Shown here in pieces: positions 26,185 through 35,379 of a DNA stretch of 64,000 nucleotides (position 1 is the stretch's first letter; each line of letters starts with the position of its first letter). Below the pieces are notes generated by a model that saw only the letters and a program-made list of their open reading frames with translations, searched no databases and was not told the DNA's origin. The DNA comes from Methylomonas methanica (GTDB lineage Bacteria > Pseudomonadota > Gammaproteobacteria > Methylococcales > Methylomonadaceae), in contig LUUF01000099.1 of assembly GCA_001644045.1 (NCBI GenBank), positions 1 to 64,000 of the forward strand, in the 5' to 3' direction. The translations under genes were made by a program, and so were the position numbers.

Positions 26185-27288
26185 TCAGGCAAACTTGCCC
26201 GGCAACCAGCCGCGCTCTACGCATTCCCGAAAACTCCATTGCGGCATGGACTCGGTTTTATAACTCCAGAAGAACCAACCCAAATATTTCTCGAACACGG
26301 CCAGCTGCGCGGCTGCATAGCCGCGACACGCAATATCGAATTGAAAGTCGTCCATCGCCGTATGAGCATGATCGAACGGCCCTTCGGCCCAAAGCGCCGC
26401 CAATTTCGCATCCAGGCCCAAGCTCCATTCGCCGACATAGGTCGGCAAACCCAGGCCGCCGATGAGCTCGTCGGCTTCGGATTTCCAGTCGCAAACGACT
26501 TTTTGCAGATGCCGATAAATATCCCTGTCGATATCGTCCTGAACAAAACATTGATAACGGTGTATATCGAAGATCACATTGTCATGCTCGGGCGGCTGTA
26601 AAAAGCCCGTGTATTCGCGAAACGACCGGAAGCCATCATTAAATATCACCGCCACCTGTTCGGCCGCGCAATGGCTGCGGATACGCCAATACGCGGCACT
26701 GGTGTAACGTTTCAACAATTTTGTATCCAAATCCCAGCGCGGCTCGTTTAAGACCTCGATTCCATGCAAGGCCCGGCGCTTGCCGTAGCGCCGGGCCAAT
26801 CGTTCCAGAGTTTCCAGGGAATAGTCGATATAGGCTTCTTGGGTATGCCACTCGCAGACATCCTGGATGCCGCCATTGTCGAAACCGTTTTGGCAGCCCG
26901 GCGCGGCGTGCAGATCGACCACTACCCGCAAACCGAATTCCTCGGCCCAATCGAAAGCACGATCAAGCACCTCGACGCCGCCGCCGACAAAGGGATGAGG
27001 CAACGCGCCGAAACTATGATGATAGGGGTAATCGGCCGCGAACAGCCAGTAGCCGACAGGGATGCGTACGGCATTGATCCCGACTTCCGCCAGCCAGGCA
27101 AAGTCGGCGCGGGTGATAAAGCTGTGCCAGTGCTGCTGCAAACGCGTCTTGGCCTCGCGGCCCAGTTCGACGCACCAACTGGTTTCGTCCCTGGCATTCA
27201 GCCCGGCAAACAGGCTGGGAGTCATCCATTTTTCCAAGACCAGCCAGCCGCCCAAATTCACCCCGCGCAGTTTTTTACCAGGCTTCAT
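26185..27288 (-). CDS. Glycoside hydrolase family 5, exo-beta-1,3-glucanase-like
   Basis: About 367 residues with the GH5 barrel. Motifs are RGVNLGGWLVLEKWMTPSLF at the N-terminus, INAVRIPVGYW, VVVDLHAAPGCQNGFDNGG, the acid/base Glu in VLNEPRW (Glu188 counted from the upstream GTG) and the nucleophile Glu in YVGEWSLG (Glu293). The pattern is closest to yeast-type exo-1,3-glucanases rather than bacterial cellulases. No signal peptide is seen, so the enzyme should stay in the cytosol, which is unusual for a glucan hydrolase. The ATG at 27288 or a GTG at 27306 may be the start. It lies 41 bases after the ABC-like gene, same strand. Confidence 0.85.
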   Translation of the reverse strand: MKPGKKLRGVNLGGWLVLEKWMTPSLFAGLNARDETSWCVELGREAKTRLQQHWHSFITRADFAWLAEVGINAVRIPVGYWLFAADYPYHHSFGALPHPFVGGGVEVLDRAFDWAEEFGLRVVVDLHAAPGCQNGFDNGGIQDVCEWHTQEAYIDYSLETLERLARRYGKRRALHGIEVLNEPRWDLDTKLLKRYTSAAYWRIRSHCAAEQVAVIFNDGFRSFREYTGFLQPPEHDNVIFDIHRYQCFVQDDIDRDIYRHLQKVVCDWKSEADELIGGLGLPTYVGEWSLGLDAKLAALWAEGPFDHAHTAMDDFQFDIACRGYAAAQLAVFEKYLGWFFWSYKTESMPQWSFRECVERGWLPGKFA

Positions 27289-27329
27289 GGCAAAATCCCG
27301 AGACACGGGGCCTTATGGCGGGTTGCCGG

Positions 27330-29030
27330 TTAGCAGAGTGTAATCCGCCGCTTGTACAGGGCCTGGATGGTGGGTTGCTTGGTGATGGTCAGCACCGCCG
27401 AATCCGCAAGCTTTTTATGCATCAGATTGACCATGTCCACTTCGCCTTCAGGGTCGAGCGAATCGAAGGCTTCTTGCATCAGTATCCATTTTGGCTTGTG
27501 CAGCAACAAGCGCACCAACCCCAAACGCTGTTTCTGTTCGCGCTCCAGATTCTTTTCCCAATCGGCAACCTGATCGAGCTGTTCTTTCAACTCTTTCACA
27601 CCGGCCAGCTCTAGGGTATTTTCCAATACTTGCGGATCGAAAGCGGAGGGGTCGGACGGGTAGCAAATTGACGCGCGCAAGGTGCCGGTCGGTAGATAAG
27701 GACGCGGCGGCATGAAGAACATCGTTTCATCGTCAGGCAATTCGATCGCACCCTCGCCCCATGGCCAGAGGCCGGCGATCGCTTTGAACAGTTTATTGCC
27801 GGAAAACGCATTACCGGCAATCAACACCCGTTCTCCTGCCTTGATTTCTTCGTTGAGAGTGGACACGCAGACGATTCTGTCCAAACGCGAAATGCATAAA
27901 TCGCGAAACGCCAATACGGATTTGTCGCTTTTCACCAAACGAATCCGATACGGATCGGGCTTGGCGATTTCTCGCTCCAATTGCTCCAAAGCCTTGCTCA
28001 AGCCCAATACCCGCTCGACCGAGGCGCGCCATTCCGCCACCTTGCCCATGTTGTCAACCGGCCAGGACAGGGCCGCTACCATTTGCTGGAACGCCTGCGC
28101 CGATTGCATCAACGCGCCCAGACTGATAGTACCTAAAATATAGCGCGGCGCCGACACCAGAATAGGAAACGCCATCGACAATATCGAATAACCGGAGCTA
28201 AACATGGTTATACGCTGCCAGGCGTGGGTTTGCTGATTCCAGGCATCGACAATATTTCCGAACAAGCGGTGAAAATGCGGATTCTCATGCCGCTCGCCGT
28301 GGATCAAGGCGATGGCTTGGGCATTTTCGCGGGCCTTGACCAAAGCGAAACGGAAATTGGCTTCCACCGTTTGCCTGTTGTCGGTAGCCATGGTCAGGGG
28401 CCGGCCTATCCACCAACCCAAAGTCGATGCGCTAGCCGCGTAAATCAGCGCCAACCAGACCAAATGGCCTTGAATCGGCACTTCCATCAAGCCCAGATTC
28501 AGGGTTACCGTACCGGACAAGGTCCACAAAATCTCGGTGAAACTGGTCAGCAACAATAAGCAGTAAAAGAAGGTATGTAATAAATCGATGGCATATTCGG
28601 TGGAAATCCGGATGTCTTCGGCGATCCGGCCGTCGGGATTGTCGTGCTGCCCCGGAATGTGCGTGACCAGATAATGGCGGCCGTCGCGCATCCATTGACC
28701 GATCAATTTGTCGGTTAGCCAACCCCGCCAGCTCAATTGCAGGCGGCGCTTGATAACCAGATGGGTAGCGGTAATCGCCATATTGGCGATAAAAATTAGT
28801 ACGATCAGTCCGACTTGCGTAAACAGTCTCGACATCGAGCGTTGTTCCAGCGCATCGAATAAATCGGCGCTCCATTCGGTAATAATGACCGACACCGCAA
28901 TCTGCGCCACTGTCAACGCGACCAAAAACGCCGATAAGGTCCGGATGGTGGTCTTATTTTCCGAGCACCAGAAGGGGCCCGCCAATCGGACGAATTGCAT
29001 AAAAAATTTGCTGGTTGTTCGCAAGGCCAT
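27330..29030 (-). CDS. SbmA/YddA-type ABC exporter-like protein with degenerate ATPase domain
   Basis: 566 residues. The membrane half (1-340) matches the SbmA/BacA/YddA family of peptide, bleomycin and cobalamin-type transporters (GQHDNPDGRIAEDIR, TLGWWIGRPL, VEANFRFALVKARENAQAIA). The C-terminal half has the matching ABC fold but not its chemistry. Walker A is GNAFSGNKL (406-414). The Q-loop is MPPRPY with Pro442 in place of Gln. The signature is LEREQKQR (495-502). Walker B has Gln519 for Asp in LMQEAF, and the H-loop has Lys551 for His. The frame is intact and the surrounding sequence conserved, so this looks like a selected pseudo-ATPase, not a decaying gene. GAGGAGT sits just before the ATG. 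Confidence 0.85.
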   Translation of the reverse strand: MALRTTSKFFMQFVRLAGPFWCSENKTTIRTLSAFLVALTVAQIAVSVIITEWSADLFDALEQRSMSRLFTQVGLIVLIFIANMAITATHLVIKRRLQLSWRGWLTDKLIGQWMRDGRHYLVTHIPGQHDNPDGRIAEDIRISTEYAIDLLHTFFYCLLLLTSFTEILWTLSGTVTLNLGLMEVPIQGHLVWLALIYAASASTLGWWIGRPLTMATDNRQTVEANFRFALVKARENAQAIALIHGERHENPHFHRLFGNIVDAWNQQTHAWQRITMFSSGYSILSMAFPILVSAPRYILGTISLGALMQSAQAFQQMVAALSWPVDNMGKVAEWRASVERVLGLSKALEQLEREIAKPDPYRIRLVKSDKSVLAFRDLCISRLDRIVCVSTLNEEIKAGERVLIAGNAFSGNKLFKAIAGLWPWGEGAIELPDDETMFFMPPRPYLPTGTLRASICYPSDPSAFDPQVLENTLELAGVKELKEQLDQVADWEKNLEREQKQRLGLVRLLLHKPKWILMQEAFDSLDPEGEVDMVNLMHKKLADSAVLTITKQPTIQALYKRRITLC

Positions 29031-29196
29031 ACTCCTCGTTTAAGGTCGTCGCGCAATATAACAAAATTAATCGCATCGATAACCATCAAATGTGTTGCTG
29101 CGCTGCTGGCCGCGCATCAGACTAAGGATAGGCTTTTGTGTTTTATGGATAAAACGGGGGAATAAAAACAGGTGCGGAGATTGTGTAGCGAGTTTG

Positions 29197-29222
29197 CGAC
29201 GAGCGATGGCCACCGCTCGTCG
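29197..29222 (-). terminator. Hairpin 3' of rho
   Basis: CGACGAGCG (29197-29205) pairs perfectly with CGCTCGTCG (29214-29222) around an 8-base loop, 18 bases past the rho stop codon. No U-tract follows on the minus strand, so it is a 3'-end hairpin or a Rho-assisted end rather than a classic intrinsic terminator. Confidence 0.45.
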
Positions 29223-29239
29223 AGGCAGAAATTTCGCGC

Positions 29240-30496
29240 TTAACGCTTCATCGAATCGAAAAATGCGGCGTTGGTTTTAAAATCTTTGAGTTTGCCCAGC
29301 AGAAATTCGGATGCGGCCAATTCGTCCATCGGCTGCAGAATTTTGCGCAGAATCCAGGTTTTTTGCAGTTCGTCGGGATCGACCAAATACTCTTCGCGGC
29401 GGGTGCCGGACCGGTTGATATTGATCGCCGGATAAATGCGTTTTTCGGCGATTTTCCGCTCTAAGTGCAGCTCCATGTTACCGGTACCTTTGAACTCTTC
29501 GAAGATCACCTCGTCCATCCGCGAGCCGGTTTCCACCAATGCGGTAGCGATAATCGTCAAACTACCGCCTTCTTCGATATTCCGCGCCGCACCGAAAAAG
29601 CGTTTGGGTTTTTCCAGCGCATTGGCATCGACACCGCCCGATAGCAGCTTGCCGGAGGACGGCACCACCATGTTGTAAGCGCGGGCCAGACGGGTAATCG
29701 AGTCTAACAGGATAACCACATCGTGCTTGTGTTCGACCATCCTGCGGGCTTTTTCGATCACCATGTCGGCCACTTGCACGTGGCGGGTAGCGGGTTCGTC
29801 GAAGGTGCTGGAGACTACTTCTCCGCGCACGCAACGCTCCATCTCGGTGACCTCTTCCGGACGTTCGTCGATTAGCAGTACGATCAGGTAACATTCAGGG
29901 TTATTCTCGGCAATCGCATGGGCGATGCTTTGCATGATCATGGTTTTACCGGCTTTCGGCGGTGAAACGATCAGACCGCGCTGGCCTTTGCCGATGGGAG
30001 CGATCAAGTCGATGATGCGGGCAGTTAAATCTTCGCTGGTACCGTTGCCTTGTTCCAGGCGGAAACGTTTATTGGCGAACAGCGGCGTGAGGTTGGAAAA
30101 GGAAATCTTGTTTTTGGATTGCTCGGGCGATTCGAAGTTGATGCTTTCTACCTTCAGCATCGCGAAATAACGTTCGCCTTCCTTGGGTGGGCGAATCTTA
30201 CCGCTGACGGTATCGCCGGTGCGCAAACCGAAACGTCTGATCTGACTGGGCGATACATAAATATCGTCCGGCCCCGCCAAATAAGAACAACCGGGCGTCC
30301 TTAAAAAACCGAATCCGTCCGCCAATATCTCCAAAACCCCATCGCCAAAAATATCTTCCCCGCTCTTCGCCTGTTTCTTCAAAATCGCAAAAATCAGTTC
30401 CTGCTTTCTGGCTCTGTCGATATTTTCCAGCCCTAAAGACTCGGCAATCGCAATAATTTCAGTGACTTGTTTTAGTTTTAGCTCGGTAAGATTCAT
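29240..30496 (-). CDS. rho: Transcription termination factor Rho
   Basis: 418-residue hexameric RNA helicase. The N-terminal RNA-binding region ([26 protein letters not shown], then [23 protein letters not shown]) is followed by Walker A (SPPKAGKT), the Q-loop/R-loop region and RSGTRREE. The length matches E. coli Rho. It is the second gene after trxA on the minus strand, with a 173-base leader that contains two hairpins. Autoregulation through this leader is typical of rho genes; here it is inference. Confidence 0.97.
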   Translation of the reverse strand: MNLTELKLKQVTEIIAIAESLGLENIDRARKQELIFAILKKQAKSGEDIFGDGVLEILADGFGFLRTPGCSYLAGPDDIYVSPSQIRRFGLRTGDTVSGKIRPPKEGERYFAMLKVESINFESPEQSKNKISFSNLTPLFANKRFRLEQGNGTSEDLTARIIDLIAPIGKGQRGLIVSPPKAGKTMIMQSIAHAIAENNPECYLIVLLIDERPEEVTEMERCVRGEVVSSTFDEPATRHVQVADMVIEKARRMVEHKHDVVILLDSITRLARAYNMVVPSSGKLLSGGVDANALEKPKRFFGAARNIEEGGSLTIIATALVETGSRMDEVIFEEFKGTGNMELHLERKIAEKRIYPAININRSGTRREEYLVDPDELQKTWILRKILQPMDELAASEFLLGKLKDFKTNAAFFDSMKR

Positions 30497-30524
30497 GTTG
30501 ATTAAGGGAAATGAAAGAAATGCA

Positions 30525-30543
30525 AAACAGCAGAATGCTGTTT
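30525..30543 (-). promoter_or_regulatory. Small hairpin in the rho leader
   Basis: AAACAGCA (30525-30532) and TGCTGTTT (30536-30543) form an 8-bp stem with a 3-base loop, about 30 bases upstream of the rho ATG. Because rho genes are usually attenuated in their leaders, this is a candidate regulatory structure. Confidence 0.35.
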
Positions 30544-30621
30544 AAAGCGGAAGGTAGTTGTTGGATTAATTAAGGACGTTCAGGATGCGAAGAAGCAAGC
30601 GCAGAAAATTCTAGCGCAATA

Positions 30622-30656
30622 ACCGGACTTATCAAAACATTTTTAATAAATCCGGT
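30622..30656 (-). terminator. Hairpin just downstream of trxA
   Basis: ACCGGA (30622-30627) and TCCGGT (30651-30656), extended by TTAT/ATAA after one mismatch, form an AT-rich stem-loop that starts about 13 bases past the trxA stop. It could end or process the trxA transcript ahead of rho. Confidence 0.45.
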
Positions 30657-30669
30657 GATTCGGCTTGAT

Positions 30670-30996
30670 TTAGAGATTGCTATCGATAAACGCAGCCAAT
30701 TGAGATTTGGTTAACGCGCCGACTTTAGTCGCTTCCACTTCGCCGCCCTTGAAAAGCATCAAAGTCGGAATGCCTCGTACACCGTAGTGCTGAGGGGTTT
30801 TGGGGTTTTCGTCGATATTCAGCTTGGCAACAGTGAGTTTGCCTTGATACTCGGATGCAATTTCATCCAAAACCGGGGCAATCATTTTGCACGGACCACA
30901 CCATTCAGCCCAATAATCGACCAATACCGGCGTACCGGCTTTCAACACAGTTTCATTAAAATCAGCGTCTGATACATGAAGGACTAGGTCGCTCAC
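30670..30996 (-). CDS. trxA: Thioredoxin 1
   Basis: 108-residue thioredoxin with active site WCGPC (Cys33, Cys36) and the cis-Pro motif [12 protein letters not shown] at 30996 is taken as the start because GGAG lies at the right distance before it, and the protein then begins [10 protein letters not shown] and aligns without overhang with E. coli TrxA. An in-frame ATG at 31008 would add four residues but would sit only about 10 bases from the likely transcription start. The gene lies in the classic rhlB/trxA-rho arrangement. Confidence 0.93.
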   Translation of the reverse strand: MSDLVLHVSDADFNETVLKAGTPVLVDYWAEWCGPCKMIAPVLDEIASEYQGKLTVAKLNIDENPKTPQHYGVRGIPTLMLFKGGEVEATKVGALTKSQLAAFIDSNL

Positions 30997-31025
30997 GCCA
31001 TTCTCCATTAGTTTACAAAGTCAAG

Positions 31026-31055
31026 ACTATAGTTTCGCCGCGCTTTAATTGTCAA
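31026..31055 (-). promoter_or_regulatory. Sigma-70 promoter of trxA
   Basis: On the minus strand a perfect -35 box TTGACA (31055-31050) is followed after 18 bases by TATAGT (31031-31026). Transcription should begin near 31019, giving a short leader that holds the GGAG ribosome site for the GTG start at 30996. Confidence 0.7.
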
Positions 31056-31097
31056 TCGATTTCAACCGCGCGGCTTTTTAGTTTATCCTATCGGGCT

Positions 31098-32438
31098 ATG
31101 AAGAAAACACATTTGACGGAAACGCGTTTTAGCAATTTGGAGCTGTCCGACTCCATCATTAAAGGTCTGAAAGAAGCAGGATTTATCAACTGCACACCCA
31201 TTCAGGATAAATCCCTGCCCTTATCGTTAAGAGGCAAGGACATTGCCGGCCAAGCCCAAACCGGCACCGGCAAAACCGCCACGTTTCTGCTGGCGACCTT
31301 TCAGCATCTGATCAACGACGAAAGCGAAAAAATCAAAAACCCGCGCGCGCTGATCCTGGCGCCGACCCGCGAACTGGCGATTCAGATTCATAAGGATGCA
31401 CTAGCCCTAAGCAAGTATCTGAACCTGAAGTTTGCCTTGATCTACGGCGGCACCGACTATCAAAAGCAGCTGGATAAAATCAAAGGCAATGTCGACATCA
31501 TCATCGGTACACCAGGCCGCATCATCGACTTTTACCGGCAAGGCGCTTTCACGCTGGAGAATATTCAAGTCACCGTGATGGACGAAGCCGACCGCATGTT
31601 CGATTTGGGCTTTATCAAGGACATTCGCTTCTTGCTGCGCCGCATGCCGCCGGCTGAAAAACGCTTGAACATGCTGTTTTCGGCCACGCTGTCCTATAAA
31701 GTCACCGAACTGGCTTACGAGCATATGAACAACCCGGTGCTGATCCGTATCGAGTCCGAGGAAGTCACCTCAAAAGCTATCAATCAGGTAGCTTACTGCC
31801 CGGCCAACGAACAAAAAATTCCGCTGTTGCTGGGCTTACTGAAACAACACCAGCCGCAGCGCAGCATCGTGTTTGTCAACACCAAACGTTGCGCCGAACA
31901 ACTGGACGATTATCTGCAAGCCAACGGCCATAAAACCGCGATGCTCAGCGGCGACGTGCCGCAGGAAAAACGCCAGCGCCTGCTCAACGATTTTCAGGAA
32001 AATCGGGTCACGCTGTTGATCGCGACCGACGTGGCGGCGCGCGGTTTGCATATTCCGGACGTATCGCATGTGTTCAATTACGACTTGCCGCAGGATGTAG
32101 AGGATTACGTACACAGAATCGGCCGTACCGCCCGTTTCGGCGCCAGCGGCGAAGCGATCAGCTTTATTTGCGAGGAATACGCTTATTCGATGCCGGACAT
32201 CGAGGATTACATCGGCGAGAAAGTGCCTGTGCAAGCCATCACGCCGGAGTTAATGGTGGAAGATGTGATCAAACCCGAACGCCGCGAACCGCGCGAACGG
32301 GTCATGCAGCGCGACAAACGCGCGCCGCGTTCAGAGCACAAACCCAGAGAACACCGGCCGGCGCGCCCCCAACCCGCTACAAACCAGGCATCAACGCCCG
32401 AAAATCCTCCACCGCCGCAAACTCAGCAACCTGCCTGA
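31098..32438 (+). CDS. rhlB: ATP-dependent RNA helicase RhlB (DEAD-box)
   Basis: 446 residues. The DEAD-box motifs appear in order: Q motif (TPIQDKSLPL), AQTGTGKT, PTRELAIQI, GTPGRIIDF, MDEADRM (motif II, DEAD), SATLS, VNTKRCAEQL, ATDVAARGLHI and HRIGRTARFG. The basic, Pro-rich C-tail (RREPRERVMQRDK..) fits RNA binding and degradosome partnering. It is divergent from trxA-rho, the enterobacterial arrangement. The last 62 bases overlap the convergent yrfG gene. Confidence 0.93.
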   Translation: MKKTHLTETRFSNLELSDSIIKGLKEAGFINCTPIQDKSLPLSLRGKDIAGQAQTGTGKTATFLLATFQHLINDESEKIKNPRALILAPTRELAIQIHKDALALSKYLNLKFALIYGGTDYQKQLDKIKGNVDIIIGTPGRIIDFYRQGAFTLENIQVTVMDEADRMFDLGFIKDIRFLLRRMPPAEKRLNMLFSATLSYKVTELAYEHMNNPVLIRIESEEVTSKAINQVAYCPANEQKIPLLLGLLKQHQPQRSIVFVNTKRCAEQLDDYLQANGHKTAMLSGDVPQEKRQRLLNDFQENRVTLLIATDVAARGLHIPDVSHVFNYDLPQDVEDYVHRIGRTARFGASGEAISFICEEYAYSMPDIEDYIGEKVPVQAITPELMVEDVIKPERREPRERVMQRDKRAPRSEHKPREHRPARPQPATNQASTPENPPPPQTQQPA

Positions 32439-33033
32439 CCGGCCGTTGACTATCCGGCTTGCTGATCGACACCAGATGAGCAATGCCGAAAGCCCGGGCG
32501 GACGTCAGTACCGCAACACTATCGTCTACCAGCAGGGTTCTATCCTTTTCAAACAGATGTTTGTCTTGCAGGATTTGCCAGAAATCTTGCTGTTCCTTGG
32601 CAAAACCAAAATCGTGCGACGAAACGATTTCGTCGAAAAACCCGTGCAGACAGGTTTTTTCCATCTTCAGATTCAAGCTGTCTCGATGCGCATTCGTCAC
32701 CAGCAATAAGCGCTTGCCGCCGGCTCGCGCCGCATCCAAAAACTCGGTGACATGCGGATGCACCGCAATCAAGCCGGCCAGTTCCTGCTTCAGCCCGGCG
32801 ATATTCAAGGCCAACTCCTGGGTCCAATAATCCAGGCAATACCATTCCAGCTTGCCTTCCATCGCCTTGAAACGCGGCGCCAACTGCTGTTTGGCTTCCT
32901 CAAGCGTTAGGCTGTACAGTTCGGCAAAGCGCAAGGGCACAAACTCTTGCCAAAAATGATTATCGAAATTCAAATCCAGCAAAGTGCCATCCATATCCAA
33001 CAGGACGGTATCGATTTGTTTCCAGTTGAGCAT
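32377..33033 (-). CDS. yrfG: HAD-superfamily nucleotidase, YrfG-like (GMP/IMP)
   Basis: 218-residue haloacid-dehalogenase hydrolase. Motif I DMDGTLLDL (nucleophile Asp), motif II VTNAH, the Lys region FGFAKEQQDF and motif IV LLVDDS are all present. The N-terminus (WKQIDTVLLDMDGTLLDLNFDNHFW) resembles E. coli YrfG, a purine nucleotide 5'-nucleotidase, and nudE lies close by as in E. coli. The 3' end overlaps the rhlB 3' end by 62 bases on the opposite strand, and both frames stay intact there. Confidence 0.88.
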   Translation of the reverse strand: MLNWKQIDTVLLDMDGTLLDLNFDNHFWQEFVPLRFAELYSLTLEEAKQQLAPRFKAMEGKLEWYCLDYWTQELALNIAGLKQELAGLIAVHPHVTEFLDAARAGGKRLLLVTNAHRDSLNLKMEKTCLHGFFDEIVSSHDFGFAKEQQDFWQILQDKHLFEKDRTLLVDDSVAVLTSARAFGIAHLVSISKPDSQRPVRQVAEFAAVEDFRALMPGL

Positions 33034-33211
33034 TTCACCTAGTCCTTATCAAGAGCTCTGGTTGTTCCCAAGCACAGCGCAGCCTGGATTAGTTTTTTAT
33101 TCTAACCGGAAAATCTATAAGTTCAGCTAGGCTTGATGTCTATAGGAAAAAGGATTAAAAGCTTTAACATGTGTTTTGTTGCGGCATCAGCCATCGAAAG
33201 GAGATAAATTC

Positions 33212-34723
33212 ATGAGCGCCATGAAAGTGCGAACCCGTTTAGGATTGGGATTCGGCGGTGTACTACTGCTACTGGCCATGATCGCCGGCACCAGCATCAA
33301 CGGTCTGAACCGCCTGCTGTTCAGCATCGACGATATGATCAACGATAAATTTCCGAAAACGGTATGGGCCGACAATGTTATCGGCAATATCAATATTATC
33401 GCCCGCTCCATGCGTAATACCCTGCTTGTTAAAGACCAGGCCACCATCGACAAGGAACTCAGCCGAATTCAAGATTCGCGCCGCGCCATCAAGGAAAACC
33501 TGGATAAACTCGACGAAAATATTAAAAGCACGGAAGGCAAAGCGCTGCTGCAAAAAATAATGGACGCCCGCACACCTTATATTGCCGCCCAGGACCAGTT
33601 CATCAAACTAGCCGGCGAAGGTAAACAAGCGGAAGCCGCAGAATTCCTGCTGTCTCAAGTCAGGAAATTGCAAACCAATTATATCGATACGGTCAACGCG
33701 TTAATCGAGTATCAAAGCAAATTAATGGAACAATCCGGCGCGGAAGCCAAAGAAACGGTGAACCAAAGCGTAAAATTGATTACCACTCTGGCGCTAATTT
33801 CCGTGGCCATTGGCGGCATCGCCGGCTACTTGATAACCAAAAGCCTGATGAAACAGCTGGGCGGAGAGCCGGACTATGCGGCTGCAGCGGTGAATACCAT
33901 GGCGGCCGGCGACCTTTCCGTGGATATAGATCTGCGGGAGGGCGACAACAGCAGTCTGCTGTACGATCTAAAAGCCATGCGCGACCAACTCGGCAACGTG
34001 GTCCGGCAAGTTCTCGGTAACGCCGAAGTATTGGGTTCCGCGTCCAAGGAAGTCAGCGGCACCGCCCAATCGATCAGTCAGGCCACCACCGAACAGGCCG
34101 CCAGCGTCGAAGAAACCACCAGCGCCATCGAACAACTCAGCGCCTCCGTGCAACAAAATACCGAAAACGCCCACGTCACCGAGCAAATGGCCGGCAAATC
34201 CGCCAGCGAAGCCAAGCAAGGCGGTGAAGCGGTGATCGAAACCGTCAAGGCCATGAAACACATCGCCAAAAAAATCGGCTTGATCGAAGACATTGCCTAC
34301 AAAACCAATCTATTGTCCTTGAACGCGGCAATCGAAGCCGCTTCCGCCGGCGAACACGGTAAAGGCTTTGCCGTGGTGGCGGCGGAAGTTCGCAAACTTG
34401 CGGAAAGCAGCCGCACCACGGCTGCGGAAATTAACGAATTGGCGTCCAACAGCGTAGCGATTGCGGAAAAAGCCGGCGTACTGATCGGCGATGTGCTGCC
34501 GGACATCGTTAAAACTGCCGATCTGGTTCAAGAGATCAATGCCGCCTCCGCCGAACAAGCCAGCGGTATTAAACAAATCGGTGAGGCCATGCGGCAGTTG
34601 GACAGAGTCACTCAACAAAACGCGGCCGCCTCGGAAGAAATGGCCGCAACCGCCGAAGAATTAAACGGCCAAGCCGAGCAGCTACAAAATGTCGTTGGTT
34701 TTTTCAAGTTGGCGGACAGTTAG
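33212..34723 (+). CDS. Methyl-accepting chemotaxis protein
   Basis: 503-residue chemoreceptor. It has TM1 ([17 protein letters not shown]), a periplasmic four-helix-bundle ligand domain (about 35-185), TM2 ([20 protein letters not shown]), a HAMP segment and a cytoplasmic signalling domain with the hairpin tip [35 protein letters not shown]. No CheR-tethering pentapeptide is seen at the C-terminus. AGGAG precedes the ATG at 33212 by 7 bases, which decides against the longer frame from 33176. No other che genes lie nearby, so it is an orphan receptor. The ligand is unknown. Confidence 0.93.
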   Translation: MSAMKVRTRLGLGFGGVLLLLAMIAGTSINGLNRLLFSIDDMINDKFPKTVWADNVIGNINIIARSMRNTLLVKDQATIDKELSRIQDSRRAIKENLDKLDENIKSTEGKALLQKIMDARTPYIAAQDQFIKLAGEGKQAEAAEFLLSQVRKLQTNYIDTVNALIEYQSKLMEQSGAEAKETVNQSVKLITTLALISVAIGGIAGYLITKSLMKQLGGEPDYAAAAVNTMAAGDLSVDIDLREGDNSSLLYDLKAMRDQLGNVVRQVLGNAEVLGSASKEVSGTAQSISQATTEQAASVEETTSAIEQLSASVQQNTENAHVTEQMAGKSASEAKQGGEAVIETVKAMKHIAKKIGLIEDIAYKTNLLSLNAAIEAASAGEHGKGFAVVAAEVRKLAESSRTTAAEINELASNSVAIAEKAGVLIGDVLPDIVKTADLVQEINAASAEQASGIKQIGEAMRQLDRVTQQNAAASEEMAATAEELNGQAEQLQNVVGFFKLADS

Positions 34724-34795
34724 CAATACTGCCATGCTGATCGTCGAGCCTGAAATCAAACACATTTCAGCAACCACGTTGTAGAACCCGAGCCG

Positions 34796-35347
34796 ATGCC
34801 CAATAAACCGAAAATCCTGAAACAAACCGTCATAGCCCAAACCCGGCAGTTCCGCATCGAAGCGCTGGATCTGGAGTTTAGCAACGGCGAGCGCCGCCAA
34901 TACGAACGCCTGGCTCGCAGCGCCTCGCACGGCGCGGTACTGATTGTGCCGATGCTGGACCCCGATACCGTGCTGTTGGTCAGGGAATACGCCGCCGGCA
35001 TCCATCGTTACGAACTGGGTTTACCCAAAGGCAAACTGGATGTCGGCGAGGACATGCTGGACGCCGCCAATCGGGAATTGAAAGAGGAGATTGGCTACGG
35101 CGCTGCCAAATTACACCATTTGCATCGCGTATCTCTGGCCCCGGCCTATTTGGAGCACACGATAGATATTATTCTCGCCGAAGAGCTGTATCCGGAAAAA
35201 CTGATCGGTGACGAACCGGAAGAACTGCAAGTGGTGCCCTGGCCGTTGAATAGTATCGATACCCTGCTGGCCAGCGGCGAATGTAGCGAAGCGCGTTCGA
35301 TTGCCGCGCTGTACATGGCGTTGGCGCATCTGAATGGCCGCGACTAG
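34796..35347 (+). CDS. nudE: ADP compounds hydrolase NudE
   Basis: 183-residue Nudix hydrolase acting on ADP-ribose, NADH and related ADP compounds. The Nudix box is complete at residues 79-101 (GKLDVGEDM..RELKEEIGY). The RSASHGAVLIVPML and REYAAGIHRYELGLPKGK segments are typical of NudE. It stands alone between the chemoreceptor and batD, the latter convergent. Confidence 0.92.
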   Translation: MPNKPKILKQTVIAQTRQFRIEALDLEFSNGERRQYERLARSASHGAVLIVPMLDPDTVLLVREYAAGIHRYELGLPKGKLDVGEDMLDAANRELKEEIGYGAAKLHHLHRVSLAPAYLEHTIDIILAEELYPEKLIGDEPEELQVVPWPLNSIDTLLASGECSEARSIAALYMALAHLNGRD

Positions 35348-35379
35348 GCAGACACCGTCGCAATAAAAATCTTTAACGG

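Noticed and set aside
33034-33211. Possible sigma-28 (flagellar) promoter before the chemoreceptor gene
   Set aside because: TAAA-like and GCCGATAA-like pieces are present only as poor matches with wrong spacing.
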